Origin: Deltaproteobacteria bacterium
Lineage (GTDB): Bacteria > Bdellovibrionota_B > Oligoflexia > Oligoflexales > Bog-1112
Direction of reading: 5' to 3'
DNA length: 64,000 nucleotides
Assembly (NCBI GenBank): GCA_016186945.1
Contig: JACPKR010000020.1
Location: forward strand, 1 to 64,000
Below the pieces are notes generated by a model. That model had not been told where the DNA came from and ran no database searches. It saw only the letters and a list, made by a program, of their open reading frames with translations. Positions within the stretch are counted from its first letter, which is position 1. Each line of letters begins with the position of its first letter. This document shows, piece after piece, positions 34,886 to 45,046 of this stretch. The translations under genes and the position numbers were made by a program.

Positions 34886-37030
34886 ATGCTTCGGCCGAAA
34901 CTTAGTCTGATCTTTCTTCTAATGTTGTGCTTTGGTTCATCGCAAACCTGGGGAGCCTATGCTTTAGAGAACATCCCGATCCTTCAACCCTGTCCGTTTA
35001 TGCACCAGGACGACTATGCGCAAAATATGAATCGCCTTCTCTCCTCAATTCAGACCAACCTAGAGGGAAAATTGGAAGGCAATCGCCGCTGCCTGGCGCC
35101 CTTTCAGAGGATTGCACAAAATCTCTCACATATCGACCCGCTCATGTTGAACAATCGCAACCCTTCCCTGCGTGAAGAAATTGCTGACGAAGTTCTTTCC
35201 AAGCAACTCATGCAGTGGGAACTCGACCTGCTTTTGGAGACACCTGGCACTTATGACTATACCCTCCTTAAGCAGGAAATCAGAGCCGTAGAAGACAGAT
35301 TGTACCAAAATGAAATTGACGGAAGGTATAATCGAGACATTTTCGCAGAATATAAAACCAACAGGATACTCAGTGAATCGTTCAACCATATGAACGAGGT
35401 CGTTAACACGCTTGCCAGCCTTCCGCCAGAATGTGTCGACGTGCTGGGTGGGTGGGAGCAACTTTTACCGACTGTTCTAAGTTCTGTTTCGGCACTGTCC
35501 GGATTGTCTGGTTTTCCATATTCTTTCCTTATCAGTTCAGGCTTCAGTTTGATTTCAAGTCTGACCATCCTTCTAAAAGATATCAATGCCAAGCGTGCCT
35601 TGCGTGACATCATCATGTACAGGAACAGTAAGATTCTGACATGCACCTATTTTGCTGTTCAACATACTGCCTGCGAATACAAGAGGGCCTTAGGCATCAG
35701 TGAAGAGACCGAGGCCATCAAAAAAATCATTCTGCAAAGGTATGAGAACATAAGCACGGCGGATTTCAACAGATTTTTCACCCTTCTGGAGCACGTAAGC
35801 GATTTTGAGCAGGTGTTTTTCGATGTCGCCCAGATCGGTTCCGCCGTCACCCTGGATACGGCGCTCGTAGCCACATATGTCGACTCTCTGCGCTCTCGAC
35901 CCGATAGTATTCGAGAGGAACTGGGAGACCCTCCTGGCTCTGTTGAAGAAGGAGAAGAGGCAGATCAAAGACGTCAGTCCTGGCTGATAGCGGTCAGAAG
36001 GCGGGGGATTCATTTTGTTGACAATGCGAATGGTGTCATCCTTTCTCTCAAGGAAAAAATAACTCAAGCATTAAATGATATAGCGGGTCGGCTTGCGAGC
36101 ATTCGCGCTGTTGATGCCATCCTTGTGGAAACACGTTCCTTCGTGGACTTGAAGCATCAGCTCGACACGAACCCTCAACTGCGTGACAAATTGAGCAAGT
36201 ACCTCGCTTTTTTCGGGGAAGTTTTGGAAGGCAAAATCGTTAGCACCGAAAACAAAGGAGTCGTAGAGGAAGGATATCGCTCTCTCTCCCATCTCAAACA
36301 TTTCCTCGATGTCCGTTACTCAGATTATGCCTCCCATGAGGATCCTCACAAATCATACACTGACGAGCTAAACCGCAGGGGACGGGTTTTGTTTGAAGTC
36401 ATGGCGGAAGGTGCGATAGCTCAAATCAGCGGGCAGACCATTTTCGTCGTGGGACGAAAGGTTCAGGAACGGCTGCAACGAGTGTTTACCCTCCTGGAAA
36501 ATGAATTTCTGGCTGAAGACCTTCGCCATATGGGAGCGGATGAAGGGGGAAGAATTCCTTATCGCATCTACAGAAAAGACCATAGCTTGATGAATAGAGT
36601 TGCTAAGAATTATGCAACGTTTGCAGGGACCGGAAAAACGTTTCGCTCGGAAGACGTGCAGCTTGCTGTCAATGTATTGGAGAAAGGTTTCGCACAGGAA
36701 ATTCGCAAGCTCATCAGAGAGTCCATGAAGACCAAGTCACGATTCTACCCTGGGATGGAAGAAGAGACTGCCTCGCATCTCTGCGCGTTGTTCAGTCAGA
36801 CGCTTAATAAGAAAGGGCTTTTTCATATCGAAGACCAACACCTCCTTCGCAAATGCAAACGAAAATTCAAAGACCTGGGTCTCTTCAAAATTTTAACCTC
36901 GGAACGTATGACGATTGACTGGGACGATCCCTGTTTCTACAACACCTATAATCGTACACTTTCCATACAAAAAGCTTTGTACCACCGCACCTTGCAAATG
37001 GGCTTTTCCACAAATCCGTCCACCATCTGA
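34886..37030 (+). CDS. Large exported helical protein of unknown function
   Basis: A 714-residue protein with a signal peptide ([20 protein letters not shown], cleavage near TWGAYA). The mature protein is mainly helical. A hydrophobic Gly/Ser-rich block at about 190-230 ([20 protein letters not shown]) could form a membrane hairpin. At least eight cysteines, several in spaced pairs (PCPF, RRCLAPF, PPECVDV), suggest disulfides in the periplasm. No family recognised. It lies 92 bp ahead of the bioB start; whether it is co-transcribed is unclear. Confidence 0.6.
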   Translation: MLRPKLSLIFLLMLCFGSSQTWGAYALENIPILQPCPFMHQDDYAQNMNRLLSSIQTNLEGKLEGNRRCLAPFQRIAQNLSHIDPLMLNNRNPSLREEIADEVLSKQLMQWELDLLLETPGTYDYTLLKQEIRAVEDRLYQNEIDGRYNRDIFAEYKTNRILSESFNHMNEVVNTLASLPPECVDVLGGWEQLLPTVLSSVSALSGLSGFPYSFLISSGFSLISSLTILLKDINAKRALRDIIMYRNSKILTCTYFAVQHTACEYKRALGISEETEAIKKIILQRYENISTADFNRFFTLLEHVSDFEQVFFDVAQIGSAVTLDTALVATYVDSLRSRPDSIREELGDPPGSVEEGEEADQRRQSWLIAVRRRGIHFVDNANGVILSLKEKITQALNDIAGRLASIRAVDAILVETRSFVDLKHQLDTNPQLRDKLSKYLAFFGEVLEGKIVSTENKGVVEEGYRSLSHLKHFLDVRYSDYASHEDPHKSYTDELNRRGRVLFEVMAEGAIAQISGQTIFVVGRKVQERLQRVFTLLENEFLAEDLRHMGADEGGRIPYRIYRKDHSLMNRVAKNYATFAGTGKTFRSEDVQLAVNVLEKGFAQEIRKLIRESMKTKSRFYPGMEEETASHLCALFSQTLNKKGLFHIEDQHLLRKCKRKFKDLGLFKILTSERMTIDWDDPCFYNTYNRTLSIQKALYHRTLQMGFSTNPSTI

Positions 37031-37122
37031 GCTTTCAAACAACGCATTACAAAACTGGCTTGATTAAGCTTGCCCTTGCCATTACCTTCATTACTTTACA
37101 CCAAGAAAACGAAAGGCTGAGC

Positions 37123-38112
37123 TTGGAGACGATCCGCCATAATTGGACTTATGAAGAGGTAGATGCAATCTACCGCCGCCCCTTGCTACAACTTGTCTAT
37201 GATGCTGCCACGGTTCACCGCGAGTTTTTCAACCCGGAGGACGTGCAAGTCAGCCACCTGATCTCCATTAAAACGGGGGGCTGCTCGGAAGATTGCGGTT
37301 ATTGCCCGCAATCTGCACGTTACCCGACGGGCGTAAAGCGGCAAGGCCTCATGGAATTGGAAGACGTTTTGTCCATCGCTCGAGAGGCGAAAAGCAAGGG
37401 GGCGACGCGCCTGTGTATGGGTGCAGCCTGGCGGGAAGTGAAGGACAACGGCCAATTCGACCAGGTCTTGGCAATGGTTTCCGCCGTGAATCTTGAAGGC
37501 TTGGAAGTTTGTTGCACGCTCGGAATGCTCACGGAAGATCAAGCTCGTAAACTCAAAGAAGCAGGACTCTATGCTTACAACCACAACATCGACACGAGCG
37601 AAGACTATTACAAGAAAATCATAAGCACCCGTACATACGAAGATCGTCTGCGAACCCTCGCGAACGTCCGCAAGGCCGATCTGACAGTTTGCTGCGGGGG
37701 TATCTTGGGGATGGGGGAAGATGACGAGGACCGCATCAAAATGCTCCTGACTCTTTCCCATTTGAATCCTCATCCCGAGTCGGTACCCATAAACACGCTC
37801 GTTGCGGTGGAAGGCACTCCCCTTGCCCAACAGCAAGAGCTTGCGATTTGGGATCTCGTGCGCATGATCGCGACCACGCGCATCGTACTCCCTCGTTCCT
37901 ACGTCCGCTTATCCGCGGGCCGGGTGGGTCGCAGCATACAGGACCAGGCCCTATGTTTCATGGCTGGAGCCAACTCTGTGTTTGTGGGTGAGAAACTCCT
38001 GACTACCCCCAATAACGATACGGACGAAGACTGGAAAATGTTTTCCCTCCTCGGCCTCAAGCCGCAGGAAAAAGGCCCTCTCCATGCCGAAACTCACGCC
38101 ATACATGCTTGA
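37123..38112 (+). CDS. bioB: Biotin synthase
   Basis: About 329 residues. The radical-SAM cluster motif is CSEDCGYC, cysteines 54, 58 and 61 in [55 protein letters not shown] and [10 protein letters not shown] are standard BioB blocks, the last with the arginine that binds the second cluster. It inserts sulfur into dethiobiotin. No ATG fits the usual BioB N-terminus: TTG at 37123, with GAAAGG seven bases upstream, matches family starts ([13 protein letters not shown]), although the frame is open back to 37060. The 3' end overlaps bioF by 29 bases. Confidence 0.93.
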   Translation: METIRHNWTYEEVDAIYRRPLLQLVYDAATVHREFFNPEDVQVSHLISIKTGGCSEDCGYCPQSARYPTGVKRQGLMELEDVLSIAREAKSKGATRLCMGAAWREVKDNGQFDQVLAMVSAVNLEGLEVCCTLGMLTEDQARKLKEAGLYAYNHNIDTSEDYYKKIISTRTYEDRLRTLANVRKADLTVCCGGILGMGEDDEDRIKMLLTLSHLNPHPESVPINTLVAVEGTPLAQQQELAIWDLVRMIATTRIVLPRSYVRLSAGRVGRSIQDQALCFMAGANSVFVGEKLLTTPNNDTDEDWKMFSLLGLKPQEKGPLHAETHAIHA

Positions 38113-39289
38113 GAGACTCCAGGCGAGAACTTTGCGGGGTGAGCGACGTTCCCTTAAGGTGAGTTCCGACTGTGCTGATTTTGCGTCGAGCGATTATCTA
38201 GGTTATGCACGGTCTAAACTTCTTAAGGAGCGCATACTTTCCGCAGCCGCATCTTTGCCCTGTATTGGTTCAACAGGATCGCGTCTCTTGACGGGCAATA
38301 GCCCTCTTGCCGAAGAGACGGAGGAACGCGTCGCTCGATGTTTCGGATTCCCCCGCGCGCTCATCTTTTCATCTGGCTTTGCCTTGAATACAGGCTTCCT
38401 TCCTGCTATTGCGGGAGAAAAAGACACATTCCTTCTCGACGAGAACATCCATGCGTCCCTAAAGACCGGACTAAAACTTTCCAAAGCTGCTGGCTACTTT
38501 TTTCGCCATAACGACTTGAACCATCTCGAGAGGCGTTTGAAACGTCTCAGTTCCTCTCCTGGTAATCTGTTCGTCGTTGTCGAATCTCTCTATTCCATGG
38601 ACGGCGACATCACACCGCTCAAGGCAATGGCTGACTTGTGCGAACCATTCGGCGCCCGTCTTGTCGTCGATGAAGCCCACGCCGCTGCTACAATCGGTCA
38701 AGGTCACGGGTTGGTGGCGGAATACAATTTGCAGGACCGGGTGTTCGCCAGCATTGTGACTTTCGGCAAGGCTTTTGGCTGTCACGGTGCAGCACTTCTC
38801 GGACAGACCGACCTTATGGATTTCGTCGTGAATTTCTGCCACTCCTTCGTCTATACCACCGCTCCATCCTCATTTTTTTTCCTAGCGATACGGGAGGCTT
38901 TAAGTCTCTTTTCAGAGGATCGGGGGGAATTCTCTCTTCTGAAAAAAAATATCAGCATGATGAATCAGTGCCTTCATGAGAAGGCACAAGATGGGTGTCT
39001 GATGTCTCCGATCAGGTCTATACCCTTTCCGGCGAAAGAGCTGCGGACCGTCGTCTTGAAGTTGCAAGAAAAAGGCTTTGAGGCATTGCCTATTTTTTCC
39101 CCTACTGTTAAACGGGGGACGGAAAGGCTGCGTGTGTGCATTCATGCGTTCAACGCTGAGGATGAAATAAGGCAATTCGCGAATCTCATAAAGGAAATCC
39201 AAACCGATGCCTCTTCGGCTCTTCATTACAGGAATTCACACGGGGGTGGGGAAAACCATTTCCGCAGCATGCATTGCCAAATCACTTAA
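38084..39289 (+). CDS. bioF: 8-amino-7-oxononanoate synthase
   Basis: A 401-residue PLP enzyme. Family blocks are [74 protein letters not shown], and [14 protein letters not shown] with the PLP lysine K229. It condenses pimeloyl thioester with alanine, the first ring-assembly step of biotin synthesis. It starts within bioB (29-base overlap) and ends 83 bases inside the bioD-bioA gene, so its last ~27 residues are coded in overlap with the BioD N-terminus. Confidence 0.92.
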   Translation: MPKLTPYMLERLQARTLRGERRSLKVSSDCADFASSDYLGYARSKLLKERILSAAASLPCIGSTGSRLLTGNSPLAEETEERVARCFGFPRALIFSSGFALNTGFLPAIAGEKDTFLLDENIHASLKTGLKLSKAAGYFFRHNDLNHLERRLKRLSSSPGNLFVVVESLYSMDGDITPLKAMADLCEPFGARLVVDEAHAAATIGQGHGLVAEYNLQDRVFASIVTFGKAFGCHGAALLGQTDLMDFVVNFCHSFVYTTAPSSFFFLAIREALSLFSEDRGEFSLLKKNISMMNQCLHEKAQDGCLMSPIRSIPFPAKELRTVVLKLQEKGFEALPIFSPTVKRGTERLRVCIHAFNAEDEIRQFANLIKEIQTDASSALHYRNSHGGGENHFRSMHCQIT

Positions 39290-41159
39290 AGCTGACTATT
39301 GGAAACCCATTCAGGTTGGCCTTGAACACAGAGACACCGACATTGTTAGTCGTCTGCTTGGTCCTTCCCACCCGGGGCGTTTCCACAAGGAAAGGTACGC
39401 ACTTAAACTCCCTGCCAGCCCACACCTAGCGGCAGAAGCAGAAGGAATACACCTCCGCACAAGCGACTTCGAGCTGCCGCTGACGGGAAACCATCTGATC
39501 GTCGAGGGTGCTGGGGGATGTCTCGTTCCTCTCAACGAAGAGGAAGACATCTTGGACTTGGCTAAGCACCTTGACCTGGAGGTCATCCTCGTTGTGAACC
39601 CCTACCTAGGGGCATACAACCACACTTTGCTTAGCATGAATGCCATTCGGGAGAGAGGACTCACGTTCCGAGGTTTTATTATAAGCGGTGGTGAAGATCA
39701 GAATTTCGCGGACTTCATTGTGCGGAAAACGAAGGAGCCTTTCTTAGGATGTATTCCGGAAATCAAAACGCTTGAAGGCTCCCTTTTACCCTCGATTTTT
39801 CCCGAATTGAACCTTGCCATCCTGGGGGAACCATGCTCCCCTGACGCCCTTGGGCCTTCCTCTCTCTTTTCCCTTCGAGAAAGAGATCGGACCTCGATAT
39901 GGCATCCCTTTACACAGCACCAGACAGAGCCAAGCCCCTTGCCTATTGCCCGAGCGGAGGGGGCATACCTTTATACGAATGATGGCAGAAAGATTTTCGA
40001 TGCGATTTCATCTTGGTGGGTTAATCTTCACGGGCACTGTCATCCACATATCGCTTCAGCTGTTAGCAGGCAGGTGGCCCAATTAGAGCACGTTCTTTTC
40101 GCCGGTTGTACACACGAACCTGCGGTGGCATTAGCTGAGCGTATTTTGGGGTACCTCCCCTTCCTGTCGAAAGTTTTTTATAGCGACAACGGTTCTACGG
40201 CTGTCGAAGCTGCCGTCAAAATGGCCCTTCAGTTCTGGCACAACCGCGGGTCTAAACGAAACCGCATTGTCGCTTTTCAGGGTGCCTACCACGGTGACAC
40301 GTTTGGGAGCATGGCCGTATCAAGGAGCGGGTTTACAACAGCGTTTACCCATTTCTTGTTCGATGTGTCGTTCATAGATCCCCCCCTGCGAGAACGAGAA
40401 AGGGGAGCTTCGCTGGCACAGATGCGACGGCTTCTGGAAGAACGAGACGATATTAGCGCCTTCCTGTTTGAACCCCTGGTACAAGGCGCAGGCGGTATGT
40501 TGATGCAAGACGCGGGAGAACTCGATGCGCTGATCGGTCTTGCACGAGACCATGGTGTTTTATGCATCGCGGATGAAGTGATGACTGGCTTCGGAAGAAC
40601 TGGCAAAGCCTTCGCCTGCGATTTTCTCACCAACAAACCAGACATCCTATGTTTGTCGAAGGGGTTGAGCGGGGGCGTGTCGCCTCTGGCGATGACAATA
40701 TGCCGGGAATTTATCTTCGCGGCGTTCCTCTCTTCCGACAAAAGAAAGGCGTTTCTAACCGGGCATTCCTACACCGCTAATCCGCTGGCATGCGCTGCAG
40801 GACTTGCGAGCCTCGACTTATTTGAATGCTCGGAAAGTATCCGCTCACGTGAACACATTGCAGAGGCGCACGCAAGGTTTCGCAAGGAAATTGCCGAACA
40901 CTCGTCTGCTAGACTCTGGTTCAAAGATGTCAGACAGCAAGGGACGATCCTGGCACTGGAATGGAACTCCAGACAAGAGAGAGATTATTTTGCCAATCAG
41001 CGCGATTCGATGTACAAATATTTCTTGAAAAAAGATTTATTGCTACGTCCTCTCGGTGATATTCTCTACATTCTCCCCCCCTATTGTTCGAGCATGGAAG
41101 ATCTAAAAAGGGTTTACTCTGCTATCCTTCAATATGGGGAGGAACGAGGTTGTATTTGA
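39207..41159 (+). CDS. bioDA: Fused dethiobiotin synthetase - DAPA aminotransferase (BioD-BioA)
   Basis: A 650-residue bifunctional protein. Residues 1-222 are BioD: P-loop GIHTGVGKT (K16), the substrate lysine region YWKPIQVG and VEGAGGCLVPL. Residues about 230-650 are BioA: WHPFTQHQT, SSWWVNLHGHCHP, YSDNGSTAVEAAVKMALQ, ADEVMTGFGRTG, and LCLSKGLSGG with PLP lysine K485. It performs the two middle steps of biotin synthesis: amination of 8-amino-7-oxononanoate to DAPA and ring closure to dethiobiotin. The BioD-first order matches the plant and fungal BIO3-BIO1 fusion. The stop codon is inside an R2 repeat. Confidence 0.93.
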   Translation: MPLRLFITGIHTGVGKTISAACIAKSLKADYWKPIQVGLEHRDTDIVSRLLGPSHPGRFHKERYALKLPASPHLAAEAEGIHLRTSDFELPLTGNHLIVEGAGGCLVPLNEEEDILDLAKHLDLEVILVVNPYLGAYNHTLLSMNAIRERGLTFRGFIISGGEDQNFADFIVRKTKEPFLGCIPEIKTLEGSLLPSIFPELNLAILGEPCSPDALGPSSLFSLRERDRTSIWHPFTQHQTEPSPLPIARAEGAYLYTNDGRKIFDAISSWWVNLHGHCHPHIASAVSRQVAQLEHVLFAGCTHEPAVALAERILGYLPFLSKVFYSDNGSTAVEAAVKMALQFWHNRGSKRNRIVAFQGAYHGDTFGSMAVSRSGFTTAFTHFLFDVSFIDPPLRERERGASLAQMRRLLEERDDISAFLFEPLVQGAGGMLMQDAGELDALIGLARDHGVLCIADEVMTGFGRTGKAFACDFLTNKPDILCLSKGLSGGVSPLAMTICREFIFAAFLSSDKRKAFLTGHSYTANPLACAAGLASLDLFECSESIRSREHIAEAHARFRKEIAEHSSARLWFKDVRQQGTILALEWNSRQERDYFANQRDSMYKYFLKKDLLLRPLGDILYILPPYCSSMEDLKRVYSAILQYGEERGCI

Positions 41160-41314
41160 GAAAAATAATTTGTGGAGAGTACCTTTTTTGAAAAAAAGTT
41201 CCCCTCCACACCTCCCCCCAAAAAACTTTAAATACTGAAGTTTTTGAAAAGGGGCTTGGGGAAAAAACTTTTTTCAAAAAGTTTGTCCCCAAATTAATTA
41301 TCTTGAACACTATA
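41153..41314 (+). repeat. R2 repeat, full-length copy
   Basis: Starts TATTTGAGAAAAATAATTTG and ends TTATCTTGAACACTATA. The TGA at 41157-41159 inside the left end is the stop codon of bioDA. The right end lies just before the YitT gene. Confidence 0.88.
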
Positions 41315-41327
41315 CCAAGGAAATACA

Positions 41328-42212
41328 ATGGTTCAAAGTTCTCGATCCAAAAGACAAATATTTGTTGCCGTGTTTTCAACCTGTATCGGTGCTTTCCTGG
41401 CCGCGTTTGCACTGGAAGTCTTCCTCCTTCCGAACCACATTATTGACGGTGGCATTGTCGGGATCTCGATTTTGTCTTCAGAGCTGTTTGGCGAGCAACT
41501 CCTCTATCCGTTAGTCATTATTCTAAATATTCCCTTTGTGTACCTTGCCTACAAAAACATTGCCAAGACCTTTGTCATTCAGATGATGGTAGCGGTTCTC
41601 TTTTTTGCGTTTTTTGGTACGTGGATTTCTGAGTCTGGTTTGACTTTTTTTAGTCCTTACAGGGGGGAGCTTCTTGAAATTGTCGTGATAGGTGGCCTCG
41701 TCCTAGGTTTAGGGGTCGGTCTTATCATCCGTTCCGGTGGGTGTCTCGACGGGACGGAAATTCTCGGACTTCTCATCAACAAGAGATATGGAATTACTGT
41801 CGGTAACGTGGTTCTCGCTGCCAACGTTGTAATTTTTGCAATGGCTGGCCTTATCTTCGATGACTGGCACCCACCCATTCAATCACTCATTACTTTCTTT
41901 ATAGTCGTCAAGATCATGGATATGGTGATCGTTGGTCTTGATGAAATGAAGGCTGTCACTATTATTTCCCAAAAACCAAAGGAAATTTCCAGTGTCCTAC
42001 TGCATGAAATGGGGATTGGACTCACAGTCATCTACGGACGAGGAGGATATTCGGGAGAGGATCGTGAAATTCTCTATCTCATTGCAGAGCGTCTTCAACT
42101 CTCTGAAATCAAAACGATGGTTCATAACATCGACCACGAAGCAGTGATCGCTATTGAAAATCTGCATGAAGTTGCTTCTAGCAATATGAGAAGGATTTCA
42201 TCGAAAGTCTGA
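41328..42212 (+). CDS. YitT-family membrane protein (DUF161/DUF2179)
   Basis: A 294-residue protein with five to six membrane helices in the first 200 residues (TCIGAFLAAFALEVFLLPN, then LGLGVGLIIRSGGCLDGTEI) and a soluble C-terminal DUF2179 domain of about 80 residues (MKAVTIISQKPKEISSVLL; YGRGGYSGEDREILYLI). This is the YitT layout. The family is widespread, and its transport role is not established. The ATG is preceded by AAGGAA. The start lies only 14 bases after an R2 copy, which may hold its promoter. Confidence 0.85.
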   Translation: MVQSSRSKRQIFVAVFSTCIGAFLAAFALEVFLLPNHIIDGGIVGISILSSELFGEQLLYPLVIILNIPFVYLAYKNIAKTFVIQMMVAVLFFAFFGTWISESGLTFFSPYRGELLEIVVIGGLVLGLGVGLIIRSGGCLDGTEILGLLINKRYGITVGNVVLAANVVIFAMAGLIFDDWHPPIQSLITFFIVVKIMDMVIVGLDEMKAVTIISQKPKEISSVLLHEMGIGLTVIYGRGGYSGEDREILYLIAERLQLSEIKTMVHNIDHEAVIAIENLHEVASSNMRRISSKV

Positions 42213-42235
42213 CCCCACCCATCCCTCGGGCCATT

Positions 42236-42270
42236 CCTTGGGCGACTCTTCACTCGCCCCTCCGTCTCCC
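42236..42270 (-). repeat. R1 repeat fragment (G-rich arm)
   Basis: TGGGCGACTCTTCACTCGCC followed by CCTCCGTCTCCCTA is a reduced form of the R1 G-rich arm in reverse orientation, in the short gap between the YitT gene and the next gene. Confidence 0.45.
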
Positions 42271-42301
42271 TACTGTGCTAAAATTGAAAAAGGGGGACAG
42301 G

Positions 42302-44158
42302 ATGGAGCCAAAACTTTTCCGAGCATATCAACGGGCGACCAAGCTCGGTCTCAACGGGTTGAAAGACCAAATCCTGGAGACACTTCGAGAAGACAGTACC
42401 GAAAAAACCAGGGAGAATGCAGCTGCCGACAACCCTGCAATTTCTGTGGAAGAAAACAATAGTCCTCATGTCCTGCTGAATGCAGCTCATGCAGCAATGG
42501 AGGCTGGGAAGTTTAAGAAAGCCTTTTCCTTTCTTGGTCAATTAGCCCCGGACGAAGAAAGTTTGTCTTCTTTCCTCAGAACGTGTCCGTTTTTGAAAGA
42601 TCTCCTCCAGGCTCACTCGCTTGGTAAAAAGCTGGCAAAAACAAAGCATGATCCGGAACGTTTTCTGATACTCAAAAACTTACCTATAGGTGAAGGGGAA
42701 CTACCCCTTTCACCGGACAGAGACTTGACTTTAGCCCTCAGTATTTTTTTTGCAGATCCGCTTTTATGGTTTGACAAAAACCATGAAAATTTGAACAGGC
42801 TTGCTTTATTGATTTCTTCTCTTGAACCTTTCCGCAATGCGATCACGACGCTCTTCAGTGTATTTGAGCAGAATTCTCTAAAACTCCACACCCCGGAATG
42901 GGAATGTGCCCTTTGGGGACCTTTCCTTGAGGGGACAGTACACACTCCTTGGCGAGGGGTAGCGCTTCTCCATGTATACTTAGCCAGGCAGGGAAATGAT
43001 AACACCTTGCTGTGGAAGGCATGGGAACATTTCCAGGCCCAAACAGAAGGAAGGCAATGGCAGAAGCTTCACGCTTGGGCCTCAGCTTGCGTGCGCGACG
43101 CGGAGCAAATTCCTCTCGATAAAGCCTCAGAGCTTGCCATCTGCCTCAAGCTCGTATCCCCCCCAGCACTCTTGATACGGGACGATGTGAGTACGTACCT
43201 GAGTGTTTTGGGCCTTCCTCGAAACGATCGGCTGGTGCAGGCTCTGCTCGCCTTTGTAAGAAAGGAGCAGGATAGTACACTTGAACTGCGCTTGCTTACA
43301 GGACTGAGCCAACTAAGAAGGCTCACAATTGAGGAGTTAACCCGACTCAACGCACTCGGAGAGAAGCTTGGAGAAAAGCAGCTCCTGAATCAAGCTCAAG
43401 CGATCATGCAAGTACGCCAGGTTATAGGTAATCCTCAACAAGCTCAGACTTTAATCAGCCGTTTTGTAGAGCTAAGAGCACCATCTTTACAGGAACTGTC
43501 TCGCTGTCTACATGGATTCTCAACTGCGGAACGAAAATTTGCGTCGGCCTATATTCGTGTAGGGGCCTGGTTGACGTTCTTTGCCTTTAAGGATCGCGAT
43601 GGCTTTCGATTTCTGAAGAATAGGGAGATGAACCGAGACCCCTCCGCCAAAAAAGTAACCCGATTGCTTTCTCATTCTATTTTTTCTTTTCCCCCTAAGC
43701 TGCTTGTTTTTGAAAGTAATTTCGTTCCTAATCTGGCTTGCGAGTTGCCTCCTCACTGTTACAGGTTAAGCGCAAGCGAATGGGGAAAACTGTGGGGACG
43801 CCTCGTGCAATGGTACGGATTGAATCGTCTGGCCTATAATTTGAATCTCCTTATGGAAACAAGGGATGAGAGGACATCATCCCCGCAATCGAAAGAATTC
43901 CAGAAGTGGTTTGAGCGAGCGGGAAAGGAAATCAAGGCGAATGCATACCAACTGCAAAAGGCCAGTGAAGCACTCGACGACAAGCAAAAAACGACCGTGC
44001 TGTTGAAGTTCCTCACCCGCCTGACAACGGCCATTTGTCCCGACCCCCAGCTTGCCCTTTCTTCACTTTCTGATTCGGAGCTTGAGGAGGATTTGATCGT
44101 TGACTTGGAGTCGTGGATCCTTAACCACAAACCTCCCAGAGCCAATTATAGTCTTTGA
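42302..44158 (+). CDS. Cytoplasmic helical protein of unknown function
   Basis: About 618 residues from ATG at 42302, which has GGGGGA upstream; a GTG nine codons earlier is possible. No signal peptide or membrane helix. It is helix-rich throughout, with leucine-dense segments that may be TPR/HEAT-like repeats (LLNAAHAAMEAGKFKKAFSF at about residues 57-76 looks like a TPR unit). No enzyme motif recognised. Its last three codons, AGT CTT TGA with the preceding TAT, lie inside the left end of an R2 repeat, so the repeat defines its C-terminus. Confidence 0.6.
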   Translation: MEPKLFRAYQRATKLGLNGLKDQILETLREDSTEKTRENAAADNPAISVEENNSPHVLLNAAHAAMEAGKFKKAFSFLGQLAPDEESLSSFLRTCPFLKDLLQAHSLGKKLAKTKHDPERFLILKNLPIGEGELPLSPDRDLTLALSIFFADPLLWFDKNHENLNRLALLISSLEPFRNAITTLFSVFEQNSLKLHTPEWECALWGPFLEGTVHTPWRGVALLHVYLARQGNDNTLLWKAWEHFQAQTEGRQWQKLHAWASACVRDAEQIPLDKASELAICLKLVSPPALLIRDDVSTYLSVLGLPRNDRLVQALLAFVRKEQDSTLELRLLTGLSQLRRLTIEELTRLNALGEKLGEKQLLNQAQAIMQVRQVIGNPQQAQTLISRFVELRAPSLQELSRCLHGFSTAERKFASAYIRVGAWLTFFAFKDRDGFRFLKNREMNRDPSAKKVTRLLSHSIFSFPPKLLVFESNFVPNLACELPPHCYRLSASEWGKLWGRLVQWYGLNRLAYNLNLLMETRDERTSSPQSKEFQKWFERAGKEIKANAYQLQKASEALDDKQKTTVLLKFLTRLTTAICPDPQLALSSLSDSELEEDLIVDLESWILNHKPPRANYSL

Positions 44159-44242
44159 GAAAAAGAATTTGTGGAGAGGACCTTTTTTGAAAAAAAGCTC
44201 CCCTCCACGCCTCCCCCCAAAAAACTTTAAATACTGAAGTTT
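44147..44242 (+). repeat. R2 repeat, left-half copy
   Basis: TATAGTCTTTGAGAAAAAG through CTTTAAATACTGAAGTTTA; the right half is missing. The TGA inside its left end stops the gene at 42302, and its right border touches the TAG-equivalent stop of the minus-strand gene at 44241. Confidence 0.85.
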
Positions 44243-44516
44243 AGTCGAGGTAGTCCTGCTCATATTTGCGAGCCGTTGCTTGCCAAGGACGGTAAATCCA
44301 CATTTGAACAGTCGGGTAGAAAAAGATGGGGAGTCCAAAAAGGATGACTGGCAATAAGACGTCCACCCAAGCCCTGTGGGCGAAGATCGCTCGAGCGATA
44401 ATGAACATAAAGACGGCAAACGAAAAGCAGAGCGTGAGGATGAGTCCAAAACGTTGTTTTTTATTAATTAGGATGAAACTGTAATATTCTTTTTCATTTC
44501 GATTGCTCTTTGCCAT
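44241..44516 (-). CDS. Small two-helix membrane protein
   Basis: A 91-residue protein with two predicted membrane helices (FGLILTLCFSFAVFMFIIAR and VDVLLPVILFGLPIFFYP) and a charged tail (PWQATARKYEQDYLD). No family recognised. Its start overlaps the end of the upstream membrane-protein gene by 23 bases, so the two are probably co-expressed and may interact. Its stop codon lies at the border of an R2 copy. Confidence 0.6.
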   Translation of the reverse strand: MAKSNRNEKEYYSFILINKKQRFGLILTLCFSFAVFMFIIARAIFAHRAWVDVLLPVILFGLPIFFYPTVQMWIYRPWQATARKYEQDYLD

Positions 44517-44850
44517 ACATCACCCTTTGCTGAAGAAGTTTCTTGTGTTTGAGAAGCCTGAGACCCCATCTGAGAAGGGCGACTGTCAGAAACAGCAGAA
44601 ACCAGCCAAAGACGTCAGTCGTTGACTGGTGTGCGATATATTTTTCAGGCAAGACGTTGATCAGCATGACCCCGGCAAAACAACAATAACCGGCGTACAA
44701 AAGTGCTGCTATGAAGTGATTTGGATCGACACCCTTCAGGCTAATCAAAAGAATCACTGCCCACATTGTCAAGCCGATGGGAATTGCCAGATCGGCATAA
44801 CTGATGCCGTATAATATTCCGCCAAGTTTTTCGGAAAATAGACTTTCCAA
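44494..44850 (-). CDS. Small multi-helix membrane protein
   Basis: About 118 residues from TTG at 44850, chosen because GGAGAG lies five bases upstream; the frame further up is R1 repeat. It has four predicted helices (ADLAIPIGLTMWAVILLISL; FIAALLYAGYCCFAGVMLI; TDVFGWFLLFLTVALL among them) and a basic C-terminus. It loosely resembles small inner-membrane proteins but I recognise no family. It overlaps the 91-residue membrane-protein gene, suggesting a two-gene unit. Confidence 0.55.
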   Translation of the reverse strand: MESLFSEKLGGILYGISYADLAIPIGLTMWAVILLISLKGVDPNHFIAALLYAGYCCFAGVMLINVLPEKYIAHQSTTDVFGWFLLFLTVALLRWGLRLLKHKKLLQQRVMYGKEQSK

Positions 44851-44860
44851 AGGTTTCTCT

Positions 44861-44963
44861 CCTTGGAGGAACCAGCTGCGCAGTTTCCTCCAAACCACCT
44901 CCTTGCTTGGGGGACGCAGTTTCCTCCAAACCACCTCCTTGCCCCAAGTGGCTTACGCATTAC
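44861..44963 (+). repeat. R1 repeat fragment with a duplicated core
   Basis: GGAGGAACCAGCTGCGCAG core, CCACCTCCTTGC box, a second GCAGTTTCCTCC and box, then an intact right end CCAAGTGGCTTACGCATTAC. It lies eleven bases upstream of the TTG start at 44850. Confidence 0.85.
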
Positions 44964-45046
44964 TTACTCTTTCATTCGGCTATTTCGCGGATGCCTTTAG
45001 TTAGGTAAGCTAGGAAAACAATACATCTTATGATTCGGGGGTAAGG

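Noticed and set aside
37186..37836. 216-codon minus-strand frame inside bioB
   Set aside because: Shadow of the well-supported bioB frame; no start signal.
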